From an uncultured Candidatus Hydrogenedens sp. (GTDB taxonomy: Bacteria > Desulfobacterota_D > UBA1144), in NCBI GenBank assembly GCA_902609885.1, contig CACLTT010000003.1, positions 91,649 through 155,648 on the forward strand: a stretch of DNA of 64,000 nucleotides, given 5' to 3'. Both the position numbers and the translations under genes were made by a program. The stretch's first letter is position 1; every line of letters begins with the position of its first letter. The notes beneath the pieces are model-generated. The model saw nothing but the letters and a program-made list of their open reading frames with translations, ran no database searches and was not told the origin of the DNA. Below are positions 26,806 through 36,302 of the stretch, one piece after another.

Positions 26806-27929
26806 AAAAAGATTTTGGTGATCTCGCTTTAAATATGGGACCGCAACATCCTTCAACACACGGTGTATTTAGACTAAAATTACACTTAGAAGGTGAAAGA
26901 ATTAATCATGTGGAATCATACTTAGGATATTTGCATAGAGGTGTTGAAAAATTATCAGAAAATCTTGATTATGATATGATCCCCCCTGTTTTAGAAAGAG
27001 ATGACTATCTTTCACCTACTTCGAATTCTTTGGGGTTTATTAATACAATTGAGGAAATGTGTAATATTGAGGTGCCTGAACGTGCATCTTATTTAAGAGT
27101 TTTAATCGCAGAGATGCAAAGAATTAGTTCTCATTTAGTAGCTTTAGGAACATATGGATTAGATTTAGGAGGTGCTTTAGGGGGTGGAGCTAGTTTGTTT
27201 CTATATTGTTTTAGGGAAAGAGAAAAAATATTAGATGTACTTGAAACCATAACTGGAACCAGATTTCATACTAATATGAATCAAGTTGGAGGTGTGCGTT
27301 ATGATGTAAACGAAGAATCTTTGAAAAAAACACATGAATTAATAGAGTATTTAAAACCAAAACTTACTGAATATTTTGATGTTATTTCTAATGATGAAAT
27401 TTTCATGCAAAGAACAAAAAATATAGGTGTTATTTCAAAAGATCTAGTTCTATCATCTGGCGGATCAGGGCCTGTAGCAAGAGGTTCTGGTATTAATTAT
27501 GATATTCGCAAGAATAATTCATATGAAGTATATGATAATTTTTCATTCGAAATTCCAATGGGTTCGAATGGAGATTCCTATGATAGAACTATTGTAAGAA
27601 TGAAAGAAACTTTAGAGTCCATTAAAATTATAGAACAAGTTTTAAGTTCTCTTCCTGAGGGAGCTTTATGCTCTCGTAAACCATTAAAGAGTGCAAAACT
27701 TTTAAAGCCACCCAAAGGGTCTCATTATAAAGCAATTGAATCTCCAAGAGGGGAATTAGGCTTTTTTATTGTATCTGATGGTAGCTCAATGCCTTATAGA
27801 ATGAAAATCAGAGCACCCTCTTTTAGTAACTTATCAATTGTGGAAAAATTGTTGCCCGGTACTTATATTGCCGATGCGGTTGTCATATTGGGATCTCTTG
27901 ATCCTGTATTTGGAGATGTTGATAGATAA
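26787..27929 (+). CDS. nuoD: NADH-quinone oxidoreductase subunit D
   Basis: The 49-kDa type subunit that forms the quinone site with NuoB. The 380-residue protein begins with [22 protein letters not shown] (quinone-site His), has [55 protein letters not shown], and ends DPVFGDVDR, the standard end. Between nuoD and nuoH there is no nuoE, nuoF or nuoG. Its TAA overlaps the nuoH ATG (TAATG). Confidence 0.97.
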   Translation: MENKIIEKDFGDLALNMGPQHPSTHGVFRLKLHLEGERINHVESYLGYLHRGVEKLSENLDYDMIPPVLERDDYLSPTSNSLGFINTIEEMCNIEVPERASYLRVLIAEMQRISSHLVALGTYGLDLGGALGGGASLFLYCFREREKILDVLETITGTRFHTNMNQVGGVRYDVNEESLKKTHELIEYLKPKLTEYFDVISNDEIFMQRTKNIGVISKDLVLSSGGSGPVARGSGINYDIRKNNSYEVYDNFSFEIPMGSNGDSYDRTIVRMKETLESIKIIEQVLSSLPEGALCSRKPLKSAKLLKPPKGSHYKAIESPRGELGFFIVSDGSSMPYRMKIRAPSFSNLSIVEKLLPGTYIADAVVILGSLDPVFGDVDR

Positions 27930-28896
27930 TGGGAATTTTTATCGAGTTTGCTCTTCCAATATTCAAAACTATTTCTATATTAATTTTGATTGTCGCCTAT
28001 TTGGTCTGGTTGGAAAGAAAAGTTGCTGCAAAAATGCAATCGCGAATTGGACCATATTTAGTTGGCAAGCCTCATGGATTATTACAGCCGCTTGCGGATG
28101 CTTTAAAACTAATGCTTAAAGATGATTCTAGTCCTAAAAATTCAGATAGACTACTCTTCAATTTTGGACCTATATGGGTTATGGTTGTAAGCCTTGCATC
28201 TTTTGCTTTACTTCCTTTTATTTTTGATAATCAAATGATTAACACAAATCTAGCACTTATGCTTTTTATTGCTATTAGTTCTTTAATTATTGTAGGAATC
28301 TTCATAGCCGGATGGTCTTCTAATAATAAATTTGCTTTAATATCGGTTATTAGAATAATTGCACAAATTATCTCATATGAGATACCACTTATTATAACTC
28401 TATTAGTACCATGTATAATTATGGGGAGTCTTGGTTTTAGTGAGATTATAAGTTATCAGAAAAATTCTTGGTTTATTTTCTATCCCATAATCGGACAAAT
28501 TACCTTTATAATCTTTTTTATTTCCTCTTTAGCTGAAGGCAACAGAATACCATTTGATTTATCCGAGGCAGAATCAGAATTGGTTTCAGGATATACAACT
28601 GAATATTCGGGTATCAAATTTGCTCTATTTTATTTAGCTGAATATGTTCATCTATTTGGGATTTCAGTCTTGGGGTCTATTATTTTTTAGGTGGGCCTAA
28701 TGGTTTTTTCTTTGAAAGTAATTTTTTAATAATCATAAAAGCACTAATTTTATTTACAGTAGTATTGTTTGTAAGATGGAGTTTTTTTAGAATTAGAATT
28801 GATCAATTGCTAAAATTCAATTGGAATAATTTAATACCAATATCGTTTTTACTACTTTTAGCATCTTGTGTTTTAAAATATTATATGGATATGTAA
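27929..28896 (+). pseudogene. nuoH: NADH-quinone oxidoreductase subunit H with a frameshift
   Basis: NuoH couples quinone reduction to the membrane arm. The first frame gives 253 residues (VWLERKVAAKMQSRIGP, RIPFDLSEAESELVSGYTTEYSG) and stops at TAG 28688-28690. The missing C-terminus is intact in the -1 frame: after FGISVLGSIIF it continues LGGPNGFFFES, then two helices, and ends at TAA 28896, giving the usual length of about 322. The break falls in a run of six T (28682-28687); one extra T, or -1 slippage on TTT, restores the protein. Because the other subunits are intact I think the gene is functional or the base is a sequence error, rather than a dead gene. Confidence 0.85.
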
Positions 28897-28898
28897 TT

Positions 28899-29393
28899 AT
28901 GAAAATTATAAAAATATTTAGAAATATATTAAGAAATTTAAAGTTCACAATGAGTAATATTACCAAAGGATCTGTTACTCTTAGCTATCCTGATGAAAAA
29001 AGAGAAATGCCTAACAAACTACGTATAGGTACTTTTGGGTTGACTGAAAATAATGAAACTGGTGAAGAGAATTGTATAGCATGTAAACTCTGTGAGAAAA
29101 TATGTCCTTCTAATATAATTGATATTGAAATTGAGAAGCGAGATGGAAGAGGTTTTGCGAAAAGTTTTTTCCTTGATCTTCAGAGTTGTATACAATGTGA
29201 GCTATGCGTTCAGATTTGTCCTGTTGATGCTATTATAATGATGAGAGTTCCGGCTAAACCTGTTACTCTTCGATCAGATCTTTATTTAACAAAATCAAAA
29301 ATGATGAATAATGCTAAAATTTATGATGAGTCATGGGCAAAAGGAAGTTTATTGCAAGAGTCCCATAAACCTAGAATAAAGGATAACAAGTAA
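28899..29393 (+). CDS. nuoI: NADH-quinone oxidoreductase subunit I
   Basis: NuoI holds clusters N6a and N6b, which pass electrons to N2. The 164-residue protein has two 4Fe-4S motifs: CIACKLCEKICPSN (Cys59, 62, 65, 69) and CIQCELCVQICPVDAI about 40 residues later. An N-terminal amphipathic helix for membrane attachment is present. I use ATG 28899, two bases after the true nuoH stop, rather than the ATG at 28866 that lies inside nuoH. Electrons normally reach NuoI from NuoG, which is not encoded here. Confidence 0.95.
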   Translation: MKIIKIFRNILRNLKFTMSNITKGSVTLSYPDEKREMPNKLRIGTFGLTENNETGEENCIACKLCEKICPSNIIDIEIEKRDGRGFAKSFFLDLQSCIQCELCVQICPVDAIIMMRVPAKPVTLRSDLYLTKSKMMNNAKIYDESWAKGSLLQESHKPRIKDNK

Positions 29394-29902
29394 TGATAAG
29401 TACCCTCGTGATAATATTTTCAGTTTTAGCAGTTTTATCAGCTTTAATGTGTTCTTTAAGTGCTAAAATAATTAGAACAACATTTTTCTTTGGTGTCACT
29501 CTTTTTCTTATATCATTTGTTTTTATATCTATTGGATCAACAATGTTAGGTATAATCCAAATTCTTCTATATACAGGTGGAACTTTAATTCTTTTCCTGT
29601 TTGCTGTCATATTGACAGCAGATTGGGACTATAATATCCTTTCTCAAACATTTAGCTCGCCAATTAAAGCATTAATAATATCTTTCTTTTTTTTTCTAAT
29701 TACATCATATGTTTTTACAAATTCAGAAATAATGAAAAACTTGTCATTAAACTTCAAATTAGATTATGTACCTAGCTCAGAAACGATAAGCACAACACTG
29801 TTTAAAGAGTGGTATCCACTTTTGGAAATTGCTTCAATTTTACTTTTAGGAACAATAATTGGATGCCTGACATTACTAAAGCTACGCAAGGGAGATTCTT
29901 AA
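29393..29902 (+). CDS. nuoJ: NADH-quinone oxidoreductase subunit J
   Basis: Membrane subunit of complex I, 169 residues, five hydrophobic helices. The family segment GIIQILLYTGGTLILFLFAVILT is seen around residue 57. ATG shares its A with the nuoI TAA (TAATG). Its TAA overlaps nuoK's ATG in the same way. Confidence 0.94.
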   Translation: MISTLVIIFSVLAVLSALMCSLSAKIIRTTFFFGVTLFLISFVFISIGSTMLGIIQILLYTGGTLILFLFAVILTADWDYNILSQTFSSPIKALIISFFFFLITSYVFTNSEIMKNLSLNFKLDYVPSSETISTTLFKEWYPLLEIASILLLGTIIGCLTLLKLRKGDS

Positions 29903-30198
29903 TGTTTTGGATACTAATCTATTCTGCATTATTAATATCTTCATTGGGTATCTTTATGCTTTTAAGCAAAAAACATATTTTATCTTTATTAATTGGCATA
30001 GAACTAATTTTAAATGGAATTAATCTAATATTTATAGTATTAGCCAAATCTCATCAGTCTTACCTTGCAGATATTTTAATAATGTTCATTCTGGTTATAA
30101 CCGCTTGTGAAGTAGCTGTAGGATTAGCAATATTTATTCTCAATCAAAGACTGAACAAGACTATTGACATTGGTGATTTAAAAGCCTTAAAGGATTAA
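29902..30198 (+). CDS. nuoK: NADH-quinone oxidoreductase subunit K
   Basis: Small MrpC-like membrane subunit, 98 residues with three helices. The conserved glutamates for proton transfer lie in LSLLIGIELILNGINLIFIV and ITACEVAVGLAIFI. The start at 29902 overlaps the nuoJ stop (TAATG) and gives the typical length near 100; a longer frame starting inside nuoJ is not needed. Confidence 0.95.
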   Translation: MFWILIYSALLISSLGIFMLLSKKHILSLLIGIELILNGINLIFIVLAKSHQSYLADILIMFILVITACEVAVGLAIFILNQRLNKTIDIGDLKALKD

Positions 30199-30199
30199 A

Positions 30200-31999
30200 A
30201 TGGAAAAATTAATATTTATATTATTACTAGCTTCGCCACTTAGTGTAATTGTATTTCACTTTATTAAATTGAAAATTAATAAAAAAATAACTTATGATGG
30301 ATATTTTATCTTACCTATAATTTTTCATTCAATATGTTTTATAATCTTATTTTTTAATTATGGATCATTAGATAAAATAGAATTTAGTTATATTAAGATT
30401 CATTCAAGTTTAATAAATTTAATCTTTTCATTTAACTATTTAAATGTATTAATGTCCCTAATTGTTTTAGTTATCTCGATATGCGTTTTAATTTATTCTT
30501 ATAAATTTATATTAAATGAAAGTTATCAAAGAAAATTTAGATATTCAATTTTTCTAAATATCTTTATATCCTCAATGGTTTTATTTAGCTTGTCTGATGA
30601 CCTACTGAGCAGTTTTATATTTTGGGAATTCTTAGGATTATGTTCTTTTTTTCTTATTGCTTATTATAATTCTGATTTAAAAGCTATTTACTCATCAACT
30701 ATGGCTTTTTGGATTACTAGATTTGGTGATTTATTTTTTTTAATGGGGCTTATAATTATTTATTTAGGCTCACAAAGCTTAAATATAAGCTCAGTGAACA
30801 ATTTTTTAATTAATTCCAAGAACTACACTGATAATTTAGCTTTGTTTTTTATATTGATTGGAATTTTTACAAAATGTGCACAATATCCTTTTATAATTTG
30901 GCTACCTCGTGCTATGAAAGGCCCTACACCAGTATCGGCACTAATTCATTCCGCAACTATGGTTGTTGCTGGAGTATTTTTATTGTTCAAATTATCTTCA
31001 TCAATTGAGTTCTATCCATTCATAAAAGATACAATATTTTATGTGGGTCTGATTACTTCTTTGATATGTTCAATTTATGCATTTTATGAAAGTGATTTAA
31101 AAGGCATTTTGGCATATTCAACTTTATCACACATAGGATTTATGTTAATCCCTATTGGGAATTCAGCTGCAGAAATGGGCTATTTTCATCTATATTCTCA
31201 TAGTTTTTTTAAATCTTTACTTTTTTTGATGGCAGGTTATTTAATCTTAAAATTTAATGAAACTTCGATTAACAAGTTGTCTGGTAGACTGTCTTTCTTT
31301 TCACCTTATGGGATAATTTTTTCAATTGGTTGCTTATCGCTCGCAGGAGTCTATCCGCTAACCGGATCATTTTCAAAAGAATATATAATTATTGATTTTA
31401 TAAATAATAGGAGCTTATTTGATTCTTTAATATTAATTATTTCTGTATTATTTACTTGTCTGTATTCCTCAAAATTATTTTTTAATATAATAAATTTCAA
31501 GAGAATTGGGCATAATATTTTTAAAGAGGATATTTTTTATCTGTTGCCATTGGGAATGTTAGCATTTTTTTCTCTTACTGGATTCTATACTTTTGACTTT
31601 TTTAAAGAATTTCTTGATATAAATTTCAAGAATATTTCAACAATTGAACTTATATCATTACAGTCTTTTGTAATATTTTTCATCACTATTAATTATTTTT
31701 TTAGTGATAAAGTAAGATTATATAGTAATACAAGTATAAATATTATAAAAAGCTTTATTGAAATAGAGTATATATATAGACATATATATAGAAAAATATT
31801 TATTCAAATGGGAAGTTTCGTTGCATGGTTTGATAGAAATATCATTGATGGAATTGTGAATTTTGTTCCATATATTATGGTAATTACATCAAATTATTTT
31901 CAAAAAATACAAGATGGTTTTATAAGAGGTTATGCATCAAAATTTTTGATACTAATTATTTTATCGATTATTTTATTTGGAATCACATTTAACATTTAG
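30200..31999 (+). CDS. nuoL: NADH-quinone oxidoreductase subunit L
   Basis: Distal proton-pumping antiporter-like subunit. The 599-residue protein has about fifteen helices, FWEFLGLCSFFLIAYY (pump glutamate), QYPFIIWLPRAMKGPTPVSALIHSATMVVAGVFLLF, the lysine-bearing ESDLKGILAYSTLSHIGFM, and the long lateral helix region with a C-terminal anchor. It starts one base after nuoK stops. Confidence 0.96.
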   Translation: MEKLIFILLLASPLSVIVFHFIKLKINKKITYDGYFILPIIFHSICFIILFFNYGSLDKIEFSYIKIHSSLINLIFSFNYLNVLMSLIVLVISICVLIYSYKFILNESYQRKFRYSIFLNIFISSMVLFSLSDDLLSSFIFWEFLGLCSFFLIAYYNSDLKAIYSSTMAFWITRFGDLFFLMGLIIIYLGSQSLNISSVNNFLINSKNYTDNLALFFILIGIFTKCAQYPFIIWLPRAMKGPTPVSALIHSATMVVAGVFLLFKLSSSIEFYPFIKDTIFYVGLITSLICSIYAFYESDLKGILAYSTLSHIGFMLIPIGNSAAEMGYFHLYSHSFFKSLLFLMAGYLILKFNETSINKLSGRLSFFSPYGIIFSIGCLSLAGVYPLTGSFSKEYIIIDFINNRSLFDSLILIISVLFTCLYSSKLFFNIINFKRIGHNIFKEDIFYLLPLGMLAFFSLTGFYTFDFFKEFLDINFKNISTIELISLQSFVIFFITINYFFSDKVRLYSNTSINIIKSFIEIEYIYRHIYRKIFIQMGSFVAWFDRNIIDGIVNFVPYIMVITSNYFQKIQDGFIRGYASKFLILIILSIILFGITFNI

Positions 32000-32007
32000 G
32001 AAATTAT

Positions 32008-33540
32008 ATGATTTTATTTTTTATTTTATTACTACCCTTAGTTTCAGTTGTCACATTATCTATTAGCAAAAATATAAATATAATTAAATTTAACCCTATT
32101 ATTATCATGAGTATATCATTAGGAATTATTATTTATTTTATTTTTAATCAACAAATTGCAGATAATGGAAATTTTGATAATTTATATATAAATTTATATA
32201 CATTAATACCGGCATTTGATGTTAACATGAGTTTTAATATTGATAGGATATCAATATTGTTGTTAATATTATCACATTTAACGATTATAACTGCACTCTT
32301 TTCAACTTTAAATTTTAAACTAATTTCTGATTCATACGATCAAAATTTAACAAGACATAAGCAAATCAATATTTTAATATCTTTAATCTCAATTGGAATA
32401 AATGGTCTAATTATAAGTAATAACTTGTTCGTTTTTTTTCTATTTTACGAAATTGCTGCGATTCCAATTTTTTTAATGATATCAACTTTTGGCTATAACC
32501 TAAAAAGAGAAGTGTCAGGACCTTTTGCAACTATTCTTAAATTTTTTAATGTTGGCTCAAGGGAATACGGATCATATAAAATAACTATCTACCTCTTTGT
32601 AGCATCAATTTTAATTTTCTTTGGATTGGCAATTTTAGGAATCTCCTCGGGATCTTTTGAAATATCAAATATAACTACTGGGAATAATTCGGTTTTTGTT
32701 TTTTGGCTTTTACTGATAGGTTTTGGAACTCATTCTGCATTATGGCCTTTTCATACATGGGCTCCTGATGGTCATGGAACAGCTCCCACCGCAGGTTCAA
32801 TTATCTTTGCTGGAATATTAATGAAAATTGGAGTCATAGGATTTATAAAAATTCTAATACCCATTATGAATGAAATTACTTTCAATTATTCAAATATAAT
32901 TATATTTTTAGCTTCTGTGAATATAGTATATGGTGCATTCACAGCTCTTCGTCAAAATGATTTAAAATATGTTGCTGCTTATGCATCGTTATCTCATATT
33001 GGATATATATTTATAGCATTAATGACTAGTAATGAAACTGGTATAAATGGTGCAATTTTCCAGATAATATCTCATGGTTTAATTATTTGTTTATTATTTT
33101 TCACAGTTGGCGTCATTTATAGAATAAAAAAAACAAGGATGATATCCCAATTAAACTCAATGTTAGATTGCTCACCTATTCTCTCTTATTTTTTTATTTT
33201 TACAGCTTTTGCCAGTATTGGATTTCCTTTAACAAGTGGATTTGTATCTGAATTCATGATAATCAATGGAATTTATAAATATTTTGAATTTTCAAAACTT
33301 GGCATTTTAATGATATCTATACCAATATTAGGAATATTACTTACAACAATATATATGTTCAGAGTAGTTAAGGATTGTATATTTACGTTAAAATCGAATT
33401 TAAACGAATTTTTCGATATGGATAATTATGAAATAATAATATGTTTTATTCTATGTATTTTAATTTTATTTATTGGAATTTATCCTAATTTTATACAAAA
33501 CATATTATTTGATTCTTACAAAGGGTTAGTAATGAGATAA
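32008..33540 (+). CDS. nuoM: NADH-quinone oxidoreductase subunit M
   Basis: Second antiporter-like pump subunit, 510 residues with about fourteen helices. Diagnostic stretches: FLFYEIAAIPIFLMI (Glu), HSALWPFHTWAPDGHGTAPTAGSIIFAGILMKIG and RQNDLKYVAAYASLSHIGYI. ATG 32008 follows nuoL by eight bases with a GGA-containing SD-like stretch. The stop overlaps the nuoN start (TAATG). Confidence 0.96.
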   Translation: MILFFILLLPLVSVVTLSISKNINIIKFNPIIIMSISLGIIIYFIFNQQIADNGNFDNLYINLYTLIPAFDVNMSFNIDRISILLLILSHLTIITALFSTLNFKLISDSYDQNLTRHKQINILISLISIGINGLIISNNLFVFFLFYEIAAIPIFLMISTFGYNLKREVSGPFATILKFFNVGSREYGSYKITIYLFVASILIFFGLAILGISSGSFEISNITTGNNSVFVFWLLLIGFGTHSALWPFHTWAPDGHGTAPTAGSIIFAGILMKIGVIGFIKILIPIMNEITFNYSNIIIFLASVNIVYGAFTALRQNDLKYVAAYASLSHIGYIFIALMTSNETGINGAIFQIISHGLIICLLFFTVGVIYRIKKTRMISQLNSMLDCSPILSYFFIFTAFASIGFPLTSGFVSEFMIINGIYKYFEFSKLGILMISIPILGILLTTIYMFRVVKDCIFTLKSNLNEFFDMDNYEIIICFILCILILFIGIYPNFIQNILFDSYKGLVMR

Positions 33541-34943
33541 TGGGAAATATAATTCATAGCTTATTACCTGAGATATCCATAACAATTACACTTTTTTTAA
33601 TTTTAATAAATTCTCTAATTGATCATAAGCATTTTTCAAAAACTAATTCTATGCTGATTATATTTGGAATTTTCATATCAATATTTTTTCTAGCAGACCA
33701 GTCTGGAAGTATCTATTATATGAATGGGGCTTTGGTAAATAATGAATTTACTAAGGCTGTTAAAATATTAATATTAGCTTCATCATTAGTCTCAATTTGC
33801 TTTATAAGTAAAAAAAATGACGGTCTGTATTCAAAGATTATTGGAGAATATTCACTTCTATTAGTAATGTCCATGCTTGGAGCCTTGATAACAATTTCAG
33901 CCAGAGAATTTTTTACTCTAATATTAGGCTTGGAATTGATGAGTATACCAATTTATTTAATGACTGCGATGGGGCCCAAAGGTAATATTGCAGTAGAAGG
34001 GGCAACTAAATTATTCTTCTTTGGAACATTATCTACAGTTCTTATTATTTTTTCTGCTGTATTAAATTTTGGTATGACAAATTCAACATTAATAAGTTTT
34101 GATAATTCTTTATCATCAGATGTATTATCAATATTATCTTTCTTCTTCTTTTTCTTATCAATATGTTTTAAGACGGGCTTAATTCCTATGCACTTCTGGT
34201 TATCAGACACTTATCAATCAGCCCCGTCAAATATTCTTCCTTATTTGAGTACTATTCCAAAAATTGCGGTAATTTCATTATTAATAAGTTTAGTTAGCAC
34301 AGAGAACCTTTACGATAATATCCCATATTTAAAAAATATTATTATAATTTTTTCATTATCCTCAATAATTTATGGCTCAATATTAACATTAAAACAAAAA
34401 AACTTATTTAGATTACTTGCTTACTCAGGAATACCTCATGCAGGAATGATGATTTTATTTTCTATACTCGATATGCAAATATCATACAGTTTTATTCTAA
34501 TTTATTTTACCTTTTATATTTTTTCTAATTTATGTTTATATTCTTCGATAAGCAATTTCAACAAAAACCAATTTGAATTTTATGTCGAGGACTTAAAAGG
34601 TTTATATAAAGACTCTCCTTTTCTATCAATAATAATAACTATTTCTGTTCTCTCATTAGCTGGTGTTCCATTGACAGCTGGCTTTTGGGGAAAGTTTAAT
34701 ATAGTAATACTTATCTACCAAGGATATGGAATTTTTTATTCATCCATAATATTAATTGGAGCAGCTATTGGTTTTTTCTACTATTTAAAATTAATTAGAT
34801 ACATTTTCTCTGATAAGAATATAAATAGTTTGGATAAATTTGATATTGAACCAGAACAAAAATTAATACTAAGTATTTGCATTACTATAATCCTACTAAT
34901 TGGCTTAAATCCAAATTTAATTAATATTTTATCTAGATTCTAA
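33540..34943 (+). CDS. nuoN: NADH-quinone oxidoreductase subunit N
   Basis: Third antiporter-like subunit, next to NuoK. The 467-residue protein has LGLELMSIPIYLMTAM (Glu), SICFKTGLIPMHFWLSDTYQSAPSNILPYLSTIPKIA and KQKNLFRLLAYSGIPHAGMM. Last gene of the operon. Its 3' end overlaps the convergent gltA by 15 bases, so the two transcripts are antisense at their ends and there is no room for a separate terminator between them. Confidence 0.95.
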   Translation: MGNIIHSLLPEISITITLFLILINSLIDHKHFSKTNSMLIIFGIFISIFFLADQSGSIYYMNGALVNNEFTKAVKILILASSLVSICFISKKNDGLYSKIIGEYSLLLVMSMLGALITISAREFFTLILGLELMSIPIYLMTAMGPKGNIAVEGATKLFFFGTLSTVLIIFSAVLNFGMTNSTLISFDNSLSSDVLSILSFFFFFLSICFKTGLIPMHFWLSDTYQSAPSNILPYLSTIPKIAVISLLISLVSTENLYDNIPYLKNIIIIFSLSSIIYGSILTLKQKNLFRLLAYSGIPHAGMMILFSILDMQISYSFILIYFTFYIFSNLCLYSSISNFNKNQFEFYVEDLKGLYKDSPFLSIIITISVLSLAGVPLTAGFWGKFNIVILIYQGYGIFYSSIILIGAAIGFFYYLKLIRYIFSDKNINSLDKFDIEPEQKLILSICITIILLIGLNPNLINILSRF

Positions 34944-36212
34944 ATCTTGATAATCTCTTGAATCATATCCAGTATAAATTTGTCTTGGTCTTGCAATTTT
35001 TTGGTCTTTATCATTTAAGAATTCTTTCCACTGTGCTAACCACCCAGGAGTTCTACCAATAGTGAAAAGAACTGTAAACATAGAGCTTGGAATTCCCATG
35101 CTTTGATAGATTAATCCAGAATAAAAATCAACATTTGGATATAAATTTCTTTGAATAAAATAGTCTTCACTTAAAGCAATCGACTCTAGTTTAAGAGCAA
35201 TATCAAGCAGGGGATTTGTACCAGTCTTTTCAAAAACACTATCAGCAGCTTTTTTGATATATTTTGCTCTAGGGTCATAAGATTTATACACCCTGTGACC
35301 GAACCCCATTAACAAAGCTTCTTTCTTCTGAACCTTATCTAGGAAATCTGGTATATTTTCAACCGATTTAATTTCGTTAGATAGCATATCTAAGACTGCC
35401 TCATTGGCTCCACCATGAAGAGGTCCATATAAAGCTGCTGTTGCAGCAGCAACTGCAGAGTATGGATCAGGCTCAGAACTGCCAGTATTTCTCATAACAC
35501 TAGCACTACAATTTTGTTCATGATCAGCATGTAAAATAAATAGAGCATCCATAGCACTTATTATTTCTGGATTAAGTTTGTTTTCATCACCATCAAAAAG
35601 CATATTTAGAAAATTTTCTGAGTAGCTAAGTGAATTATCAGGGGGTACAATTTTTAGTCCTTGCGAGTGCCTGTAAATGTAAGCTGCTAAAATAGGAACT
35701 TGAGCAATGAGTCTACAGATATTTTCATAATTCTCTTTATCATCTGTTATTTCTTTTGAATTTGGATAAAATGTGCTCAATGCCGCAATTGAGCTTATTA
35801 AGACTCCCATTGGGTGGGAGCTTTCAGGAAAAGATGTAATTATTTTCTCTATTTGATTTGGAACAGAGTTAAAACTTTTAATATCAGAAACCCATTTATC
35901 TAATTCAGATTTATTTGGTAATTCTCCATCAATTAAAAGTTTTGAAACTTCTAATTGAGAACTTTTTTCTGCTAGTTGCTCAATTGGATATCCTCTATAC
36001 CTAAGAATTCCTTTGTCACCATCAATGAAAGTTACACTACTTTTACATGAAGCAGTATTTTCAAATGAAGGATCATAGCTCATCATTCCAAATTCGTCTT
36101 CATTAACTTTAATTTGCCTTAAATCTCTGGCTCGAATATTGCCATCATTGATCTCTAATTCATACGATTTACCTGTTCTACTATCAATAATATTCAAAAT
36201 ATCTTTGGACAC
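34929..36212 (-). CDS. gltA: citrate synthase
   Basis: Condenses acetyl-CoA and oxaloacetate, the entry step of the TCA cycle. The 427-residue protein has the small N-terminal beta domain typical of the hexameric, NADH-regulated type, then HADHEQNCSASVMRNTGSSEPDPYSAVAAATAALYGPLHGGANEAV and MGFGHRVYKSYDPRA with the catalytic histidines, and RPRQIYTGYDSRDY at the end. Start is GTG 36212 with GGGAG six bases upstream; GTG fits the N-terminal SKDILNIIDSRTG. Confidence 0.97.
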   Translation of the reverse strand: MSKDILNIIDSRTGKSYELEINDGNIRARDLRQIKVNEDEFGMMSYDPSFENTASCKSSVTFIDGDKGILRYRGYPIEQLAEKSSQLEVSKLLIDGELPNKSELDKWVSDIKSFNSVPNQIEKIITSFPESSHPMGVLISSIAALSTFYPNSKEITDDKENYENICRLIAQVPILAAYIYRHSQGLKIVPPDNSLSYSENFLNMLFDGDENKLNPEIISAMDALFILHADHEQNCSASVMRNTGSSEPDPYSAVAAATAALYGPLHGGANEAVLDMLSNEIKSVENIPDFLDKVQKKEALLMGFGHRVYKSYDPRAKYIKKAADSVFEKTGTNPLLDIALKLESIALSEDYFIQRNLYPNVDFYSGLIYQSMGIPSSMFTVLFTIGRTPGWLAQWKEFLNDKDQKIARPRQIYTGYDSRDYQDLESR

Positions 36213-36302
36213 TGTTTTCTCCCTATGGAAAAATAAATATATTTAACTTTTAAATCCTATTAATTATAACAAAAAAAAGGTTGAAAAAAAAGGTAAAAAA
36301 GT

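Noticed and set aside
29809..30198. A 129-residue NuoK with start inside nuoJ
   Set aside because: The normal NuoK N-terminus begins at ATG 29902 and gives the usual 98 residues; the extra part is nuoJ in another frame.
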